DNA of 39,089 nucleotides from Arachnia propionica (GCA_002748325.1 PDSD01000021.1:1-39089), one strand, 5' to 3'; positions 16,566 to 24,693 are shown, counted from the first letter of the stretch. Program-made: numbers and translations. The notes: a model not told the origin generated them from the letters alone.

Positions 16566-16605
16566 ATGGCTTGGGGCCGCCGGGTAACCGGCGGCCCCAA
16601 GCCAT
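16566..16605. terminator. Bidirectional terminator between DUF3117 gene and glgA
   Basis: An 18-bp perfect stem (16566-16583 with 16588-16605) closes on the loop GTAA, a GNRA-type tetraloop in RNA. It lies between two convergent genes, 19 nt after the DUF3117 gene and 13 nt before the end of glgA, and can serve both. No long T-tract follows on either side. Confidence 0.85.
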
Positions 16606-16618
16606 GCTATTGGCGGTG

Positions 16619-17809
16619 CTACCGCGCCGCGTGGCGATTAATAGCCCGCTGGTACACGGCCACAGTTTCGCGGGCGATCTTTTCCCAAGAGAACTCGGCG
16701 ATGCAACGCTTGCGGCCAGCCAGCCCGAAGGATCGAGCCAGCTGTTCATCTCGGGTCACCTGGTTGATACGTTCGGCCAGCTGCGACTCGAAGTTCGCCA
16801 CGAAGGCCGGATCGTCTGCCTGCTGCGGATCGTAGGGAACCAGCAGGCCGGTTTCGCCGTCCACGACGACCTCGGGAATGCCTCCCACGGCGCTAGCCAC
16901 TACGGCCGTCTCGCAGGCCATAGCCTCCAGGTTCACGATGCCGAGCGGCTCGTAGACGCTGGGGCAGGCGAAGACGGTGGCATGGGTGAGTACCTGCCGT
17001 ACCGAGGCCCGCGGCAGCATCTCTTGTACCCAAATGACGCCCGCGCTGCGCTGGGCATTCAGGTTGGCGAAGGCCTCCTGGAACTCGGCGGCGATTTCCG
17101 GGGTGTCTGGGGCGCCAGCGAGCAGCACCACCTGGGTGTCGGGATCAAGCTCAGCGGCCGCCCGCACCAGATGGATCAGCCCCTTCTGCCGGGTGATGCG
17201 TCCCACAAACACCACCGACGGCCGATCCAGGTCAATGCCTAGGCCGGTGACCACATCGGTTTGCGGGTCGGGCCTGAACTCGTCGGGGTCGATGCCGTTC
17301 TTGACGACATGCACCCGGTTCGGATCCAAGTTCGGGTAGCTCGCCAGCACGTCTTTACGCATGCCCTCACTGACCGAGATCACCGCATCAGCGGCCTCGA
17401 AGGAGGTCTTTTCCGCCCACAGGCTGACCGCGTAACCGCCGCCCAGCTGCTCTGCCTTCCACGGCCGGTGCGGCTCCAGCGAATGGGATGTCACCACGTG
17501 GGCGGTGTCGTTCAGCAGCCCCGCAAGGTGGCCGCCCATGTTGGCATACCAGGTGTGGGTATGGATCACGTCAGCATCTGCCGCAACGGCGGCGGCCATC
17601 GACAGGTCGGCCCCGAGCACACGCAGCGCCGGGTTCGCTCCTGCCGGAAAGTCTTCGGCATGGGCGGTTGCCCCGTCTCGTTCGGGGCCCATGCAATGCA
17701 CCTCTACATCGATGAACTTCCGCAGTTGTGGCACGAGTTGTCCCACGTGCACGCCAGCGCCGCCATAGATATGGGGCGGATACTCCCGGGTAAGAAGAGA
17801 CAGCTTCAT
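16619..17809 (-). CDS. glgA: Glycogen synthase, corynebacterial type (GT4; GlgA/GlgM)
   Basis: A 396-residue retaining glycosyltransferase with two Rossmann domains. The N-terminus (SLLTREYPPHIYGGAGVHVG) and the donor-site motif EPLGIVNLEAMACETAVVAS are those of the corynebacterial GlgA group. In mycobacteria the homologue (Rv1212c, GlgM) mainly joins ADP-glucose and glucose-1-phosphate to maltose-1-phosphate, so both activities should be considered. ATG 17809 fits the family start; an in-frame ATG at 17827 would add MCHDQA. It is divergent from glgC, which makes its ADP-glucose substrate, across an 87-nt gap. Its end faces the DUF3117 terminator. Confidence 0.92.
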   Translation of the reverse strand: MKLSLLTREYPPHIYGGAGVHVGQLVPQLRKFIDVEVHCMGPERDGATAHAEDFPAGANPALRVLGADLSMAAAVAADADVIHTHTWYANMGGHLAGLLNDTAHVVTSHSLEPHRPWKAEQLGGGYAVSLWAEKTSFEAADAVISVSEGMRKDVLASYPNLDPNRVHVVKNGIDPDEFRPDPQTDVVTGLGIDLDRPSVVFVGRITRQKGLIHLVRAAAELDPDTQVVLLAGAPDTPEIAAEFQEAFANLNAQRSAGVIWVQEMLPRASVRQVLTHATVFACPSVYEPLGIVNLEAMACETAVVASAVGGIPEVVVDGETGLLVPYDPQQADDPAFVANFESQLAERINQVTRDEQLARSFGLAGRKRCIAEFSWEKIARETVAVYQRAINRHAAR

Positions 17810-17884
17810 GGCCTGATCGTGGCACATAGGTGACTGTTTCGCTTGGCTTAGCGCAGTATTGCCCGTTTCGTTGAGTCAGTGCGC

Positions 17885-17890
17885 TAGGTT
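17885..17890 (+). promoter_or_regulatory. glgC: -10 box of glgC, leaderless type
   Basis: TAGGTT is followed by CGAGAT and the glgC ATG at 17897, so the start codon would be at +1. A -35 box is not clear. Confidence 0.5.
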
Positions 17891-17896
17891 CGAGAT

Positions 17897-19123
17897 ATGC
17901 CAGCAGGTCCGAAGATTTTGTCTATTGTCCTAGCGGGTGGTGAGGGCAAGCGCCTCATGCCGTTGACTGCGGATCGAGCCAAACCGGCCGTTCCCTTCGG
18001 CGGTAACTACCGGCTGATTGACTTCGTGCTGTCGAATCTGGCCAACTCTGGTTTGAACCAGGTTGCGGTGTTGACCCAGTACAAGTCCCACTCCCTGGAT
18101 CGTCACATCTCGATGACGTGGCGGTTCTCCACCCTGCTCGGGGCGTTCGTGGCGGCGGTGCCAGCGCAGCAGCGGTTAGGTCCTCGCTGGTTCCTGGGCT
18201 CGGCCGATGCCATCTTCCAGTCGCTAAACCTGATCCGTGACGCCGACCCCGACTACGTCGTGGTCTTCGGGGCCGACAACATCTACCGCATGGACGTTTC
18301 CCAGATGGTCGATGCCCACATCGATTCGGGGCTCGGTGCCACGGTCGCTGGAATCCGTGTCCCCCGCGACGAGGCCAGCGCCTTCGGCATCATTGATGCT
18401 GGCCCGAACAACGTGATCAAGAGCTTCCTGGAAAAGCCCAGCGATCCGCCGGGGCTGCTTGATTCCCCGGAGGAGTCGCTGGCTTCGATGGGTAACTATG
18501 TCTTCACCAGGAAGGCCTTGGTTGAGGCGCTGCGAGCCGACGCCGAGAATCCCGATGCCAGGCATGACATGGGTGGCGATGTGGTTCCGTGGTTCACCGC
18601 ACAGTCGCAGGCGCAGGTCTATGACTTCAAGGACAACGTGGTTCCTGGCGCTACCGAGAAAGACATCAACTACTGGCGTGACGTTGGCACCATCGACGCC
18701 TACCACGAAGCCCACATGGATCTGGTTTCGGTGGACCCAGAGTTCAGCCTCTATAACCAGAAGTGGCCGATCCTCACCCACACCCCGCCGCTGCCAGGCG
18801 CCAAGTTTGTGCTGCGCGGCAAGGCGGAAGATTCCATCGTCAACGCGGGCTGCGTCATTTCCGGCGGGGAAGTGGAACGGACCGTGTTGGGGCCAAGCGT
18901 GCGCATCGATAAGTGGTCGCAAGTTAGCGACTCGGTGCTGATGGATAGTGTCAAGATAGGCCGTGATGTGGTCGTGCGTCGGGCGATCCTGGACAAGCAT
19001 GTGCGGGTACCAGATGGGGTGCAGATCGGGGTAGATCACGAACACGATCTGGCTCGTGGCTTCCACGTCTCCGAGGGCGGCGTCGTCGTCATCGGCAAGG
19101 ACGCAGTGGTGCCGGAGCACTAG
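17897..19123 (+). CDS. glgC: Glucose-1-phosphate adenylyltransferase
   Basis: A 408-residue ADP-glucose pyrophosphorylase. The nucleotide-binding signature [14 protein letters not shown] (about residues 11-24) and [15 protein letters not shown] are followed by [14 protein letters not shown], the glucose-1-phosphate region [10 protein letters not shown], and a C-terminal beta-helix with hexapeptide-like repeats. It makes ADP-glucose for alpha-glucan synthesis, the substrate of the divergent glgA product. Enzymes of this family are usually under allosteric control by glycolytic intermediates. The length is normal. Confidence 0.95.
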   Translation: MPAGPKILSIVLAGGEGKRLMPLTADRAKPAVPFGGNYRLIDFVLSNLANSGLNQVAVLTQYKSHSLDRHISMTWRFSTLLGAFVAAVPAQQRLGPRWFLGSADAIFQSLNLIRDADPDYVVVFGADNIYRMDVSQMVDAHIDSGLGATVAGIRVPRDEASAFGIIDAGPNNVIKSFLEKPSDPPGLLDSPEESLASMGNYVFTRKALVEALRADAENPDARHDMGGDVVPWFTAQSQAQVYDFKDNVVPGATEKDINYWRDVGTIDAYHEAHMDLVSVDPEFSLYNQKWPILTHTPPLPGAKFVLRGKAEDSIVNAGCVISGGEVERTVLGPSVRIDKWSQVSDSVLMDSVKIGRDVVVRRAILDKHVRVPDGVQIGVDHEHDLARGFHVSEGGVVVIGKDAVVPEH

Positions 19124-19138
19124 CCGGTCAGCGGCAGG

Positions 19139-19789
19139 TCAGTTCTTGACGGCGACGAGCAGGCCGTTACCAACCGGTAGCAGCGCCTGCTCGTAGGCCT
19201 TCGCCTCGGTGATCGCGGCAAGCGCCTCACCGATGATGATCGCTTCGTCGCTTTCTGGTGCTGCTTCGGCGACCTCGCCAAACCACAGGCAGTCGTGCAT
19301 GGCTAGCAGCCCGCCCGGGCGGAGCAGTCGGCTGGCTTCGGCAACGTATTCGCCGTATTCAACCTTGTCGCCGTTAATGAAGACGATGTCGTAGGCGCCG
19401 TCCCGTAGCTTGGGCAGCACTCCAAGGGGGTTCCCGGCGATCAGCCGATACTGGTTGGCAGAGTAGCCGGCCTTCGCAAAGCATTGCTTGGCTATCAGTT
19501 GCGGTTCGGGTTCGGCGTCAATGCTGGTGAGGACACCGTCGGCCATGCCGGACAGGAAAGCCAGCCCGGAGGCCCCCATCGCCGTGCCAATCTCGATTAC
19601 GGCATTGGCTTGCATCAGGCGCGCCAACACCCGCAGCGTGGCGGCTACCCCCAAACTGATGGGTCGTACCCCGGCAAGGATCGCTTCATCCCGGGCTTCG
19701 CTAATGATGTCCGGCAGCGGGGCGTAATCGTCGGCGTATTCCCAGGAACGTGCGTCGGGGGCGCCGGGAGTGCTGGCGTAGTCTTTCAT
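19139..19789 (-). CDS. O-methyltransferase (Rv1220c-like, class I SAM-dependent)
   Basis: A 216-residue SAM-dependent methyltransferase. Motif I is AVIEIGTAMGASGLAFL; VLTSIDAEPE follows as the SAM-ribose acidic loop, and RLLRPGGLLAMHDCLW as the late strand. The metal-site motif usually reads FIDADK in this catechol-OMT-like family but here is FINGDK, so the first metal-binding Asp is Asn; activity may be changed. The substrate is unknown. The same gene precedes sigE in mycobacteria, but here dapA is inserted between. It converges on glgC with a 15-nt gap in which I see no strong hairpin. Confidence 0.85.
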   Translation of the reverse strand: MKDYASTPGAPDARSWEYADDYAPLPDIISEARDEAILAGVRPISLGVAATLRVLARLMQANAVIEIGTAMGASGLAFLSGMADGVLTSIDAEPEPQLIAKQCFAKAGYSANQYRLIAGNPLGVLPKLRDGAYDIVFINGDKVEYGEYVAEASRLLRPGGLLAMHDCLWFGEVAEAAPESDEAIIIGEALAAITEAKAYEQALLPVGNGLLVAVKN

Positions 19790-19796
19790 CCGATCA

Positions 19797-19802
19797 AGTT
19801 TA
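19797..19802 (-). promoter_or_regulatory. -10 box of the O-methyltransferase, leaderless type
   Basis: On the minus strand TAAACT is followed by 7 nt and the ATG at 19789. No Shine-Dalgarno site is visible. The gap 19803-19947 holds no gene; it has TAAACT at 19855-19860 on the plus strand and a small GACGGT-CGT-ACCGTC hairpin at 19912-19926. Confidence 0.5.
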
Positions 19803-19947
19803 CTCTGACTTGCCCGGATGATGTGCTAGCGGCGCATAGTTGGCTGATCACGTCTAAACTGAGCAACATCGTTGGTTGGGGGTGAGCTGCACATCGTGGC
19901 GGCCCCGCGGTGACGGTCGTACCGTCGGTTCCGAGGAGGAGGCAGTG

Positions 19948-20001
19948 ATGCGCGCGTACCTAGTTGGCCCAACTTTGGCGACTGTGGTGGTATCTCGATG
20001 A
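19948..20001 (+). CDS. 17-aa leader peptide coupled to dapA
   Basis: A very short frame opens with ATG after the strongest ribosome site in the window (GAGGAGGAGG, 5 nt upstream). It codes for [17 protein letters not shown], and its TGA overlaps the dapA ATG by 2 nt (ATGA). The dapA ATG itself has no ribosome site, so dapA is probably translated by ribosomes that finish this leader. There are no lysine codons, so it is not a standard lysine attenuator. A small inverted repeat (19912-19926) lies just upstream. I do not know a family; the frame could instead be an extra ribosome-loading device. Confidence 0.5.
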   Translation: MRAYLVGPTLATVVVSR

Positions 20002-20897
20002 CGGCGGCTGAAGCGGCGACGGTTCAGCCGGTGTTTGGCCGGGTGCTAACGGCCATGGTTACGCCGATGACGGCTGATGGCTCCTTGGACCTGGCAGCCG
20101 CCGGGAAACTGGCGGCGCACCTGGTGGACGATCTGGGCAACGATGGCCTGGTGATCAATGGGACCACGGGTGAGGCGCCGACCACCTCTGATGACGAAAA
20201 GCGGCTGCTGCTGCGCGAGGTTGTGGCGGCCGTGGGGGACCGCGCCAGCGTCGTCGCAGGAGTCGGCACTAACGACACCCGGCACACGATCAAACTAGCC
20301 AACGAAGCCGAAGTCGCCGGTGCCGACGGGCTGCTTGTGGTTACCCCGTACTATTCCCGGCCTCCCGTGACCGCGTTGGAGGACCACTTCTTGAGCGTCG
20401 CGGAAGCGGCCCGAATCCCGATCATGCTCTATGACATTCCGCATCGTTCCGGCATCCCGATCCCGGAAGCCAGCCTGATCAAGTTGGCCGATCATCCACG
20501 CATCGTCGCCGTCAAGGACGCCAAGGGCGACTTGGTCTCCTCAGCTACCGTGATCGCGCAGACCACCTTGCAGTATTACGCTGGGGACGACGCCTTACTG
20601 CTGCCGCTGCTCGCATTAGGCGGCGTCGGCGTGGTCGGCACTTCGACCCACTTCACCGCGCCGCAGGCGCACGCGATCATCGACGCCTTCCTGGCAGGCG
20701 ATACGCAAGCCGCAGTCGCGGTCAGCCAGGCTGTGCTGCCGGTTTTCCGCGGAGTATTCGCTACTCAGGGGACGATGATGGTGAAGGCAGCGTTGGCTGA
20801 GCGTGGCATGCCGGTCGGTGGTTGCCGCCCGCCGATGGGCGTCGTCCCGCCCGAGATGCTGGCTAGCTTTATGAAAAAGCTAGATTTTTTGAGATAA
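19998..20897 (+). CDS. dapA: 4-hydroxy-tetrahydrodipicolinate synthase
   Basis: A 299-residue TIM-barrel aldolase. The [15 protein letters not shown] signature, TPYYSRPP, the catalytic Tyr145 in [10 protein letters not shown] and the Schiff-base Lys173 in VAVKDAKGD are all present, with the usual 28-residue spacing between Tyr and Lys. It joins pyruvate and aspartate semialdehyde, the first committed step to diaminopimelate and lysine. In many actinobacteria dapA sits between thyX and the RNase J gene; here it is followed by sigE. The start lacks its own ribosome site and overlaps a leader ORF. The last codons form an intrinsic terminator (20863-20890). Confidence 0.95.
   Translation: MTAAEAATVQPVFGRVLTAMVTPMTADGSLDLAAAGKLAAHLVDDLGNDGLVINGTTGEAPTTSDDEKRLLLREVVAAVGDRASVVAGVGTNDTRHTIKLANEAEVAGADGLLVVTPYYSRPPVTALEDHFLSVAEAARIPIMLYDIPHRSGIPIPEASLIKLADHPRIVAVKDAKGDLVSSATVIAQTTLQYYAGDDALLLPLLALGGVGVVGTSTHFTAPQAHAIIDAFLAGDTQAAVAVSQAVLPVFRGVFATQGTMMVKAALAERGMPVGGCRPPMGVVPPEMLASFMKKLDFLR
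20863..20890 (+). terminator. Intrinsic terminator inside the 3' end of dapA
   Basis: CTAGCTTT (20863-20870) pairs with AAAGCTAG (20876-20883) over 8 bp around ATGAA, followed by A and six Ts (20885-20890). This is the only hairpin-plus-T-tract terminator seen in the window. It lies before the dapA stop codon (20895-20897), so the last codons would be affected by termination. It separates dapA from the sigE promoter 21 nt on. Confidence 0.7.
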
Positions 20898-20910
20898 TTG
20901 CTTGCTTGGT

Positions 20911-20938
20911 GGAACCAAACAGCCGAGTTATGCGTTAT
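20911..20938 (+). promoter_or_regulatory. sigE: ECF-type promoter of sigE (probably autoregulated)
   Basis: GGAACC (20911-20916), a 16-nt spacer and CGTTAT (20933-20938) match the GGAAC-N16/17-CGTT pattern of ECF sigma-E-like promoters. It lies 62 nt before the sigE ATG. Transcription would start near 20944, which rules out the in-frame TTG at 20902 as the start and gives a leader of about 57 nt. Confidence 0.75.
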
Positions 20939-21000
20939 TGACAGTTAGGAGCGGTGATTCGGGTATCCGGGTTACCTGCTATCGGGGGAGAGGGCAGTCG

Positions 21001-21579
21001 ATGCTTCGAGGCAAAGACCAGTCGGCCAAGGAGGCCGCTGGTTGGGCTGCGCCCACCTGGGCGGAGTTGGTCAGCGAGCACTCCGAGCGGGTGTACCGGC
21101 TGGCCTATCGCCTCACGGGCAACAAGCACGACGCCGAGGACTTGACCCAAGATGTTTTCGTGCGGGTCTTTCGTTCTATCCACACGTTCAAGCCGGGCAC
21201 CTTGGAGGGCTGGCTGCATCGCATCACCACCAATCTTTTCCTGGACGGTGCTAGGCGCAAGGCGCGGATTCGGATGGATCTCGCCAGCAGTGCGCCGGAG
21301 CAAATCTGGGGTGCCGTAGACAGCTCCGAGGAGCAGCATCTGCAAGATGCGTTAGATGCGGATGTCTTGGCGGCGCTGGGCCAGCTTGCGCCCGAACGGC
21401 GAGTAGCCGTCGTCTTGTGCGACATCGAGGGATTGAGCTACGAAGAGATCGCGGAAGTGCTCGATCTCAAACTGGGCACGGTACGCAGCCGCATCTCGCG
21501 CGGGCGCACCCAACTACGTAAACTGCTGGCCCACCGGGCGCCCAGTCGGGGACGCAAACGATATCTCGGGGTTGGCTGA
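21001..21579 (+). CDS. sigE: ECF sigma factor, SigE-like
   Basis: A 192-residue group IV sigma factor. Region 2 (about residues 20-95) shows [20 protein letters not shown] for core binding and [20 protein letters not shown] for -10 recognition. Region 4 (about 120-180) shows [20 protein letters not shown] followed by the helix-turn-helix [17 protein letters not shown] 21001 has GGGAGAGG upstream and lies downstream of its ECF promoter. The anti-sigma gene follows after 2 nt and tatB after that, matching sigE-rseA-(htrA)-tatB in mycobacteria, which answers to cell-envelope stress. Confidence 0.92.
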   Translation: MLRGKDQSAKEAAGWAAPTWAELVSEHSERVYRLAYRLTGNKHDAEDLTQDVFVRVFRSIHTFKPGTLEGWLHRITTNLFLDGARRKARIRMDLASSAPEQIWGAVDSSEEQHLQDALDADVLAALGQLAPERRVAVVLCDIEGLSYEEIAEVLDLKLGTVRSRISRGRTQLRKLLAHRAPSRGRKRYLGVG

Positions 21580-21581
21580 TC

Positions 21582-23021
21582 GTGGCTTCGGGGATGCCTG
21601 GTTGCCAGCGCTTTCAGCCCGATCTTTCACCATTTGTCGACGGCAGATTGTCGCAGCGACGGTTTGAGCAGGTCGGCTATCACGTTGCAGGCTGTGAATC
21701 TTGTCGCCGTGAGGTGCAATCGCTGCGGGAGGTTCGCGGTGCGCTGAACGTGAGCGGACAGGCGGTTCCCGACGTACCAGCAGACTTGGCGAGCCGGTTG
21801 CAACTGATCGCTGGAGCTGAGGCAAATTCGCCGTTGTACCTGGCAAGCGGCACTTCGCAGGGGCTGCCTAGGCGGCGGCACCTCCTGGGACGCGCACTGC
21901 TCGGCGGCGGGCTACTCACCTTCGGGGCGTTGGCCTCGCTAGTTTTCCTTGCGCTGCTGGTGGCTCCTGACCCGCCCCGGATCGACGACGCGGTTCAGCT
22001 CGCCAAACAACAACACTTCCAGGCGATGGCTGCCACCTCGGTCGACGAACCGGTGGGCGCCGCGCTGCTGGCCTCCGAACTATTCCCCGATGTGTGGACC
22101 CTTGACCACTATGTGCCGCGCAAGGGAGTACTGGGACAGGCCGTATCGGTGGAGTTCCCCGAGGTCACGGACTTGTTGTCGCAGACCATCACCCAGTCCG
22201 TCTCCTACGCGGGCACGCAGCGGGTATGGATTGCCGACGAGCGAGGGTTCTTCTACGCCGACGTCGAAGTCTCCAAGGTGCCAGGCGAGGGGGTGCAGCT
22301 GCAGGTAATGAGCACCGAGGGGGACGCTTCGTCAGCCTGGCTGATCAACTCGCCGCAGTGGGACTTCGCGGGCATCCCGACCACCTGGAACTACCGCCTT
22401 TACGACTGCCTTGAGCAAGTCGCTGGCAGGTGGGCGAAGATCGTTGAAGCCTACGACGACCAACAGCGGCCAATCGCCCGCTGGTGGCTCGACGACGCCA
22501 ACGGGCTGCTGCTGTGGTCCGAGCACTACGACCATGACGGTTACCCCGTCGTTGCGTACGGCTTCATTGAGCTGGATCTGGGTGGCAGCCGACTAGAGCC
22601 CTTCACTGGCCTCGAGATCGCCATGCAGCCGGTGTCTGCCAGCGGCACAACTGATTGGTGTCAGGGGTTGCTGGCTTGTCCGCCAGAGCTGGCTGGGCTG
22701 CCGCTGGTCGCCTATTCCGATGCTGGCACCGCGGGCGAGGAAAGCATGCGGCTGGTCTACTCCGATGGTTTCCGAACCCTGAGCGTGTGCTGGGTGCCTG
22801 GCATTCTGGACGCTGAACAGCTTGAGGTCGTCGACCATTCCAGCTCGCAGGTCAACGTGATGGCCTGGCAGACCAGCGACGGCGTCATCACGGTGGCTAC
22901 GAACGGCAGGATGGAACTCCTGCGCCAAGCCAGTGAGCAGTTGCCAAGCCCGGAGGGATATAGCTCTGACCTGGGTGAGCAGTTCTGGAATGGTGTGCGC
23001 CGACTCGTGGGGGTTCGCTGA
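21582..23021 (+). CDS. Transmembrane anti-sigma factor with fused RseB-like sensor domain
   Basis: A 479-residue single-pass membrane protein, GTG start 2 nt after sigE. The cytoplasmic part has the zinc anti-sigma motif H-x3-C-x2-C at His34, Cys38 and Cys41, which should hold SigE. A membrane helix covers about residues 104-128. The external part (about 135-330) resembles MucB/RseB, with QVMSTEGDASSAWLINSPQW and the typical RWWLDDANGLLLWSEHYD. A further 150 residues, with WCQGLLACP, are unassigned. RseA and RseB are separate proteins in E. coli. Here the sensor and the sigma-binding domain are in one chain, and no htrA gene follows. Release would be by proteolysis or zinc-site oxidation (inference). 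Confidence 0.85.
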   Translation: MASGMPGCQRFQPDLSPFVDGRLSQRRFEQVGYHVAGCESCRREVQSLREVRGALNVSGQAVPDVPADLASRLQLIAGAEANSPLYLASGTSQGLPRRRHLLGRALLGGGLLTFGALASLVFLALLVAPDPPRIDDAVQLAKQQHFQAMAATSVDEPVGAALLASELFPDVWTLDHYVPRKGVLGQAVSVEFPEVTDLLSQTITQSVSYAGTQRVWIADERGFFYADVEVSKVPGEGVQLQVMSTEGDASSAWLINSPQWDFAGIPTTWNYRLYDCLEQVAGRWAKIVEAYDDQQRPIARWWLDDANGLLLWSEHYDHDGYPVVAYGFIELDLGGSRLEPFTGLEIAMQPVSASGTTDWCQGLLACPPELAGLPLVAYSDAGTAGEESMRLVYSDGFRTLSVCWVPGILDAEQLEVVDHSSSQVNVMAWQTSDGVITVATNGRMELLRQASEQLPSPEGYSSDLGEQFWNGVRRLVGVR

Positions 23022-23038
23022 TCGCGGCGGGAAACCGG

Positions 23039-23044
23039 TAGCCT
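23039..23044 (+). promoter_or_regulatory. tatB: -10 box of tatB, leaderless type
   Basis: TAGCCT is followed by AGGCAC and the tatB ATG at 23051, which puts the start codon at +1. tatB may thus have its own promoter besides reading from sigE. Confidence 0.5.
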
Positions 23045-23050
23045 AGGCAC

Positions 23051-23539
23051 ATGCTCTTCAACATTGATCCAGCGGAGTTTGTGCTGCTGCTCGTGTTGGG
23101 GATCATCGTGTTTGGCCCAGAGAAGCTGCCGGCCTTCTCCCGCAAAGCCGCCCGGGTGTTCGTCTATCTTCGCGACATCGCCAACAACGCGCAGACGCAG
23201 TTGCGGTCTGAACTTGGGCCAGAGTTCTCTGACCTGGAGATAAAAGACTTAAACCCCAAGGCGTTCGTGGCCAAACACATGAAAGCTGAGATCGAGGCCA
23301 TCGAGGCCGCTCGGCAAGATCTGGTAGCAGCTAAGAAGAGCCTGGACGATGCTGCCCGGCTGGTCGGTAAGGAAACACAAGACGCGGCCGAGATTGCCCA
23401 GGGCGAGGACATGGCGGGCGATGAAGCAGCGATCGCGGCACCGGCGGCGACGCCGGCGCAGGCGGTCGCGGCCCCAGCCGCACCCAAGGCTGCCCTCGCC
23501 GGGACGGCCGAACTACTGTGGGATCCCGAGGCTACCTAG
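23051..23539 (+). CDS. tatB: Sec-independent (Tat) translocase protein TatB
   Basis: A 162-residue protein. A short external N-terminus (MLFNIDPAE), one membrane helix with FVLLLVLGIIVFGPEKLP (the FGP hinge and conserved Glu), an amphipathic helix (AFSRKAARVFVYLRDIANNA) and a charged region with coiled-coil character are the TatB pattern. The last 45 residues are Ala/Pro-rich and probably disordered. It forms the substrate receptor with TatC. Linkage to sigE is conserved in actinobacteria. Its stop overlaps the stop of the convergent mrp by 3 nt. Confidence 0.92.
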   Translation: MLFNIDPAEFVLLLVLGIIVFGPEKLPAFSRKAARVFVYLRDIANNAQTQLRSELGPEFSDLEIKDLNPKAFVAKHMKAEIEAIEAARQDLVAAKKSLDDAARLVGKETQDAAEIAQGEDMAGDEAAIAAPAATPAQAVAAPAAPKAALAGTAELLWDPEAT

Positions 23540-24693
23540 GTCGTTGCCAACCTGAGCTGCGAGCCGACCAGGCTCTTGCGGCGGGCAGTCACGGCCGTCG
23601 CCAACTCGACCAGTGCCTTCGCGGCAGGATGATCTGGCTGCTGCAGTACGATGGGAACGCCCCGGTCGCCGCCAGCCAGCAATTGCTCATCGAAGGGGAT
23701 TTGTCCCAGCAGCGGGACGGTGTAGCCGACCCGATCGGTTAGGGTTTCCGCGATCTCGACGCCGCCACCTGAGCCGAATATTTCCCGCCGGTGCGACTGG
23801 TCACAGTGCGGGCAGGTGATCTCGATCCAGCTCATGTTCTCGATCACACCGAGGATGCGTTGTTCCATGATGTCGGCCATGGCTCCGGCCCGCTCGGAAA
23901 CCTCCGAAGCTGCCTGCTGGGGTGTCGTCACCACCAGCACCTGCGAGGTAGGCAGTTTCTGCCCGAGGCTCATGGCGATATCGCCGGTGCCGGGGGGCAG
24001 GTCGAGCAGCAGGTAATCCAGATCGCCCCAGTAAACGTCGGCGAGCAACTGCGTCAACGCTCGATCCATGATCGGGCCGCGCCAGGCCACGACCTGGTCT
24101 CGGCTGGGCTTCAGCATGCCAACACTAATTACGCGGATGTTGTTGGGGCCGGGAACCGGCATGATCATGTCGTCCACAACGGTGGGCCGGGCGTCTCCCA
24201 GCCCCAGCAGGTCCGGTACCGAGTGGCCGTAGACGTCAGCGTCGAGGATGCCAACATTCTTGCCCTGCTGTGCCAGTGCCACCGCCAGATTCACCGTCAC
24301 GGAAGACTTGCCAACCCCGCCCTTGCCCGAGGCGACTGCGATGACGGTGGTCAAATCACCTGGCCGCCCAAACGGGATCTCGCGGACTGGCTGATTGCCC
24401 TGCAGCAGCCGACGCATCGCCTCGCGCTGCTCTTCGTTCATGTGCCCGAGTTCTACGGCTAAGCTGGTGACGCCGTCGACGGCCGACACCGCCTGCTCGA
24501 CCCGCGCCCGGATTTCCGAGCGCATCGGGCAAGTTGGGACCGTCAACAAAATCTTGATCGTGGCTGAACCCGCTTCGTCCACCTGTATGTCATCGACCAT
24601 GCCAAGGTCGGTGATCGGGCGATGAATCTCGGGGTCTTCCACGCCATGCAGCGCGACGCGAATGTTGGCTAGTAGCTGTTCTGAATCACTCAT
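23536..24693 (-). CDS. mrp: Mrp/NBP35 family ATP-binding protein (iron-sulfur carrier)
   Basis: A 385-residue P-loop ATPase. The N-terminal MIP18-type domain spans about 5-85 (VEDPEIHRPITDLGMV, TVPTCPMRSEIR). The deviant Walker A is SGKGGVGKSS (122-131), followed by LDADVYGHSVPDLLG and LLDLPPGTGD. The metal-binding CPHC pair for a bridging [4Fe-4S] cluster is in EITCPHCDQSHRRE. Such proteins carry Fe-S clusters to target apoproteins. ATG 24693 is chosen, and a TTG at 24702 is possible. The start overlaps the end of the upstream membrane-protein gene by 8 nt, and CATAAT lies just upstream as a possible internal -10 box. Confidence 0.93.
   Translation of the reverse strand: MSDSEQLLANIRVALHGVEDPEIHRPITDLGMVDDIQVDEAGSATIKILLTVPTCPMRSEIRARVEQAVSAVDGVTSLAVELGHMNEEQREAMRRLLQGNQPVREIPFGRPGDLTTVIAVASGKGGVGKSSVTVNLAVALAQQGKNVGILDADVYGHSVPDLLGLGDARPTVVDDMIMPVPGPNNIRVISVGMLKPSRDQVVAWRGPIMDRALTQLLADVYWGDLDYLLLDLPPGTGDIAMSLGQKLPTSQVLVVTTPQQAASEVSERAGAMADIMEQRILGVIENMSWIEITCPHCDQSHRREIFGSGGGVEIAETLTDRVGYTVPLLGQIPFDEQLLAGGDRGVPIVLQQPDHPAAKALVELATAVTARRKSLVGSQLRLATT

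Noticed and set aside
18224..19120. A 298-codon open frame on the minus strand
   Set aside because: It mirrors glgC and encodes no known domain.
19140..19800. Plus-strand open frames opposite the O-methyltransferase
   Set aside because: They have no motif and lie opposite a conserved enzyme.
20902..21000. Upstream TTG start for sigE
   Set aside because: It lies before the ECF promoter and would not be transcribed from it; ATG 21001 has a ribosome site and fits the family.
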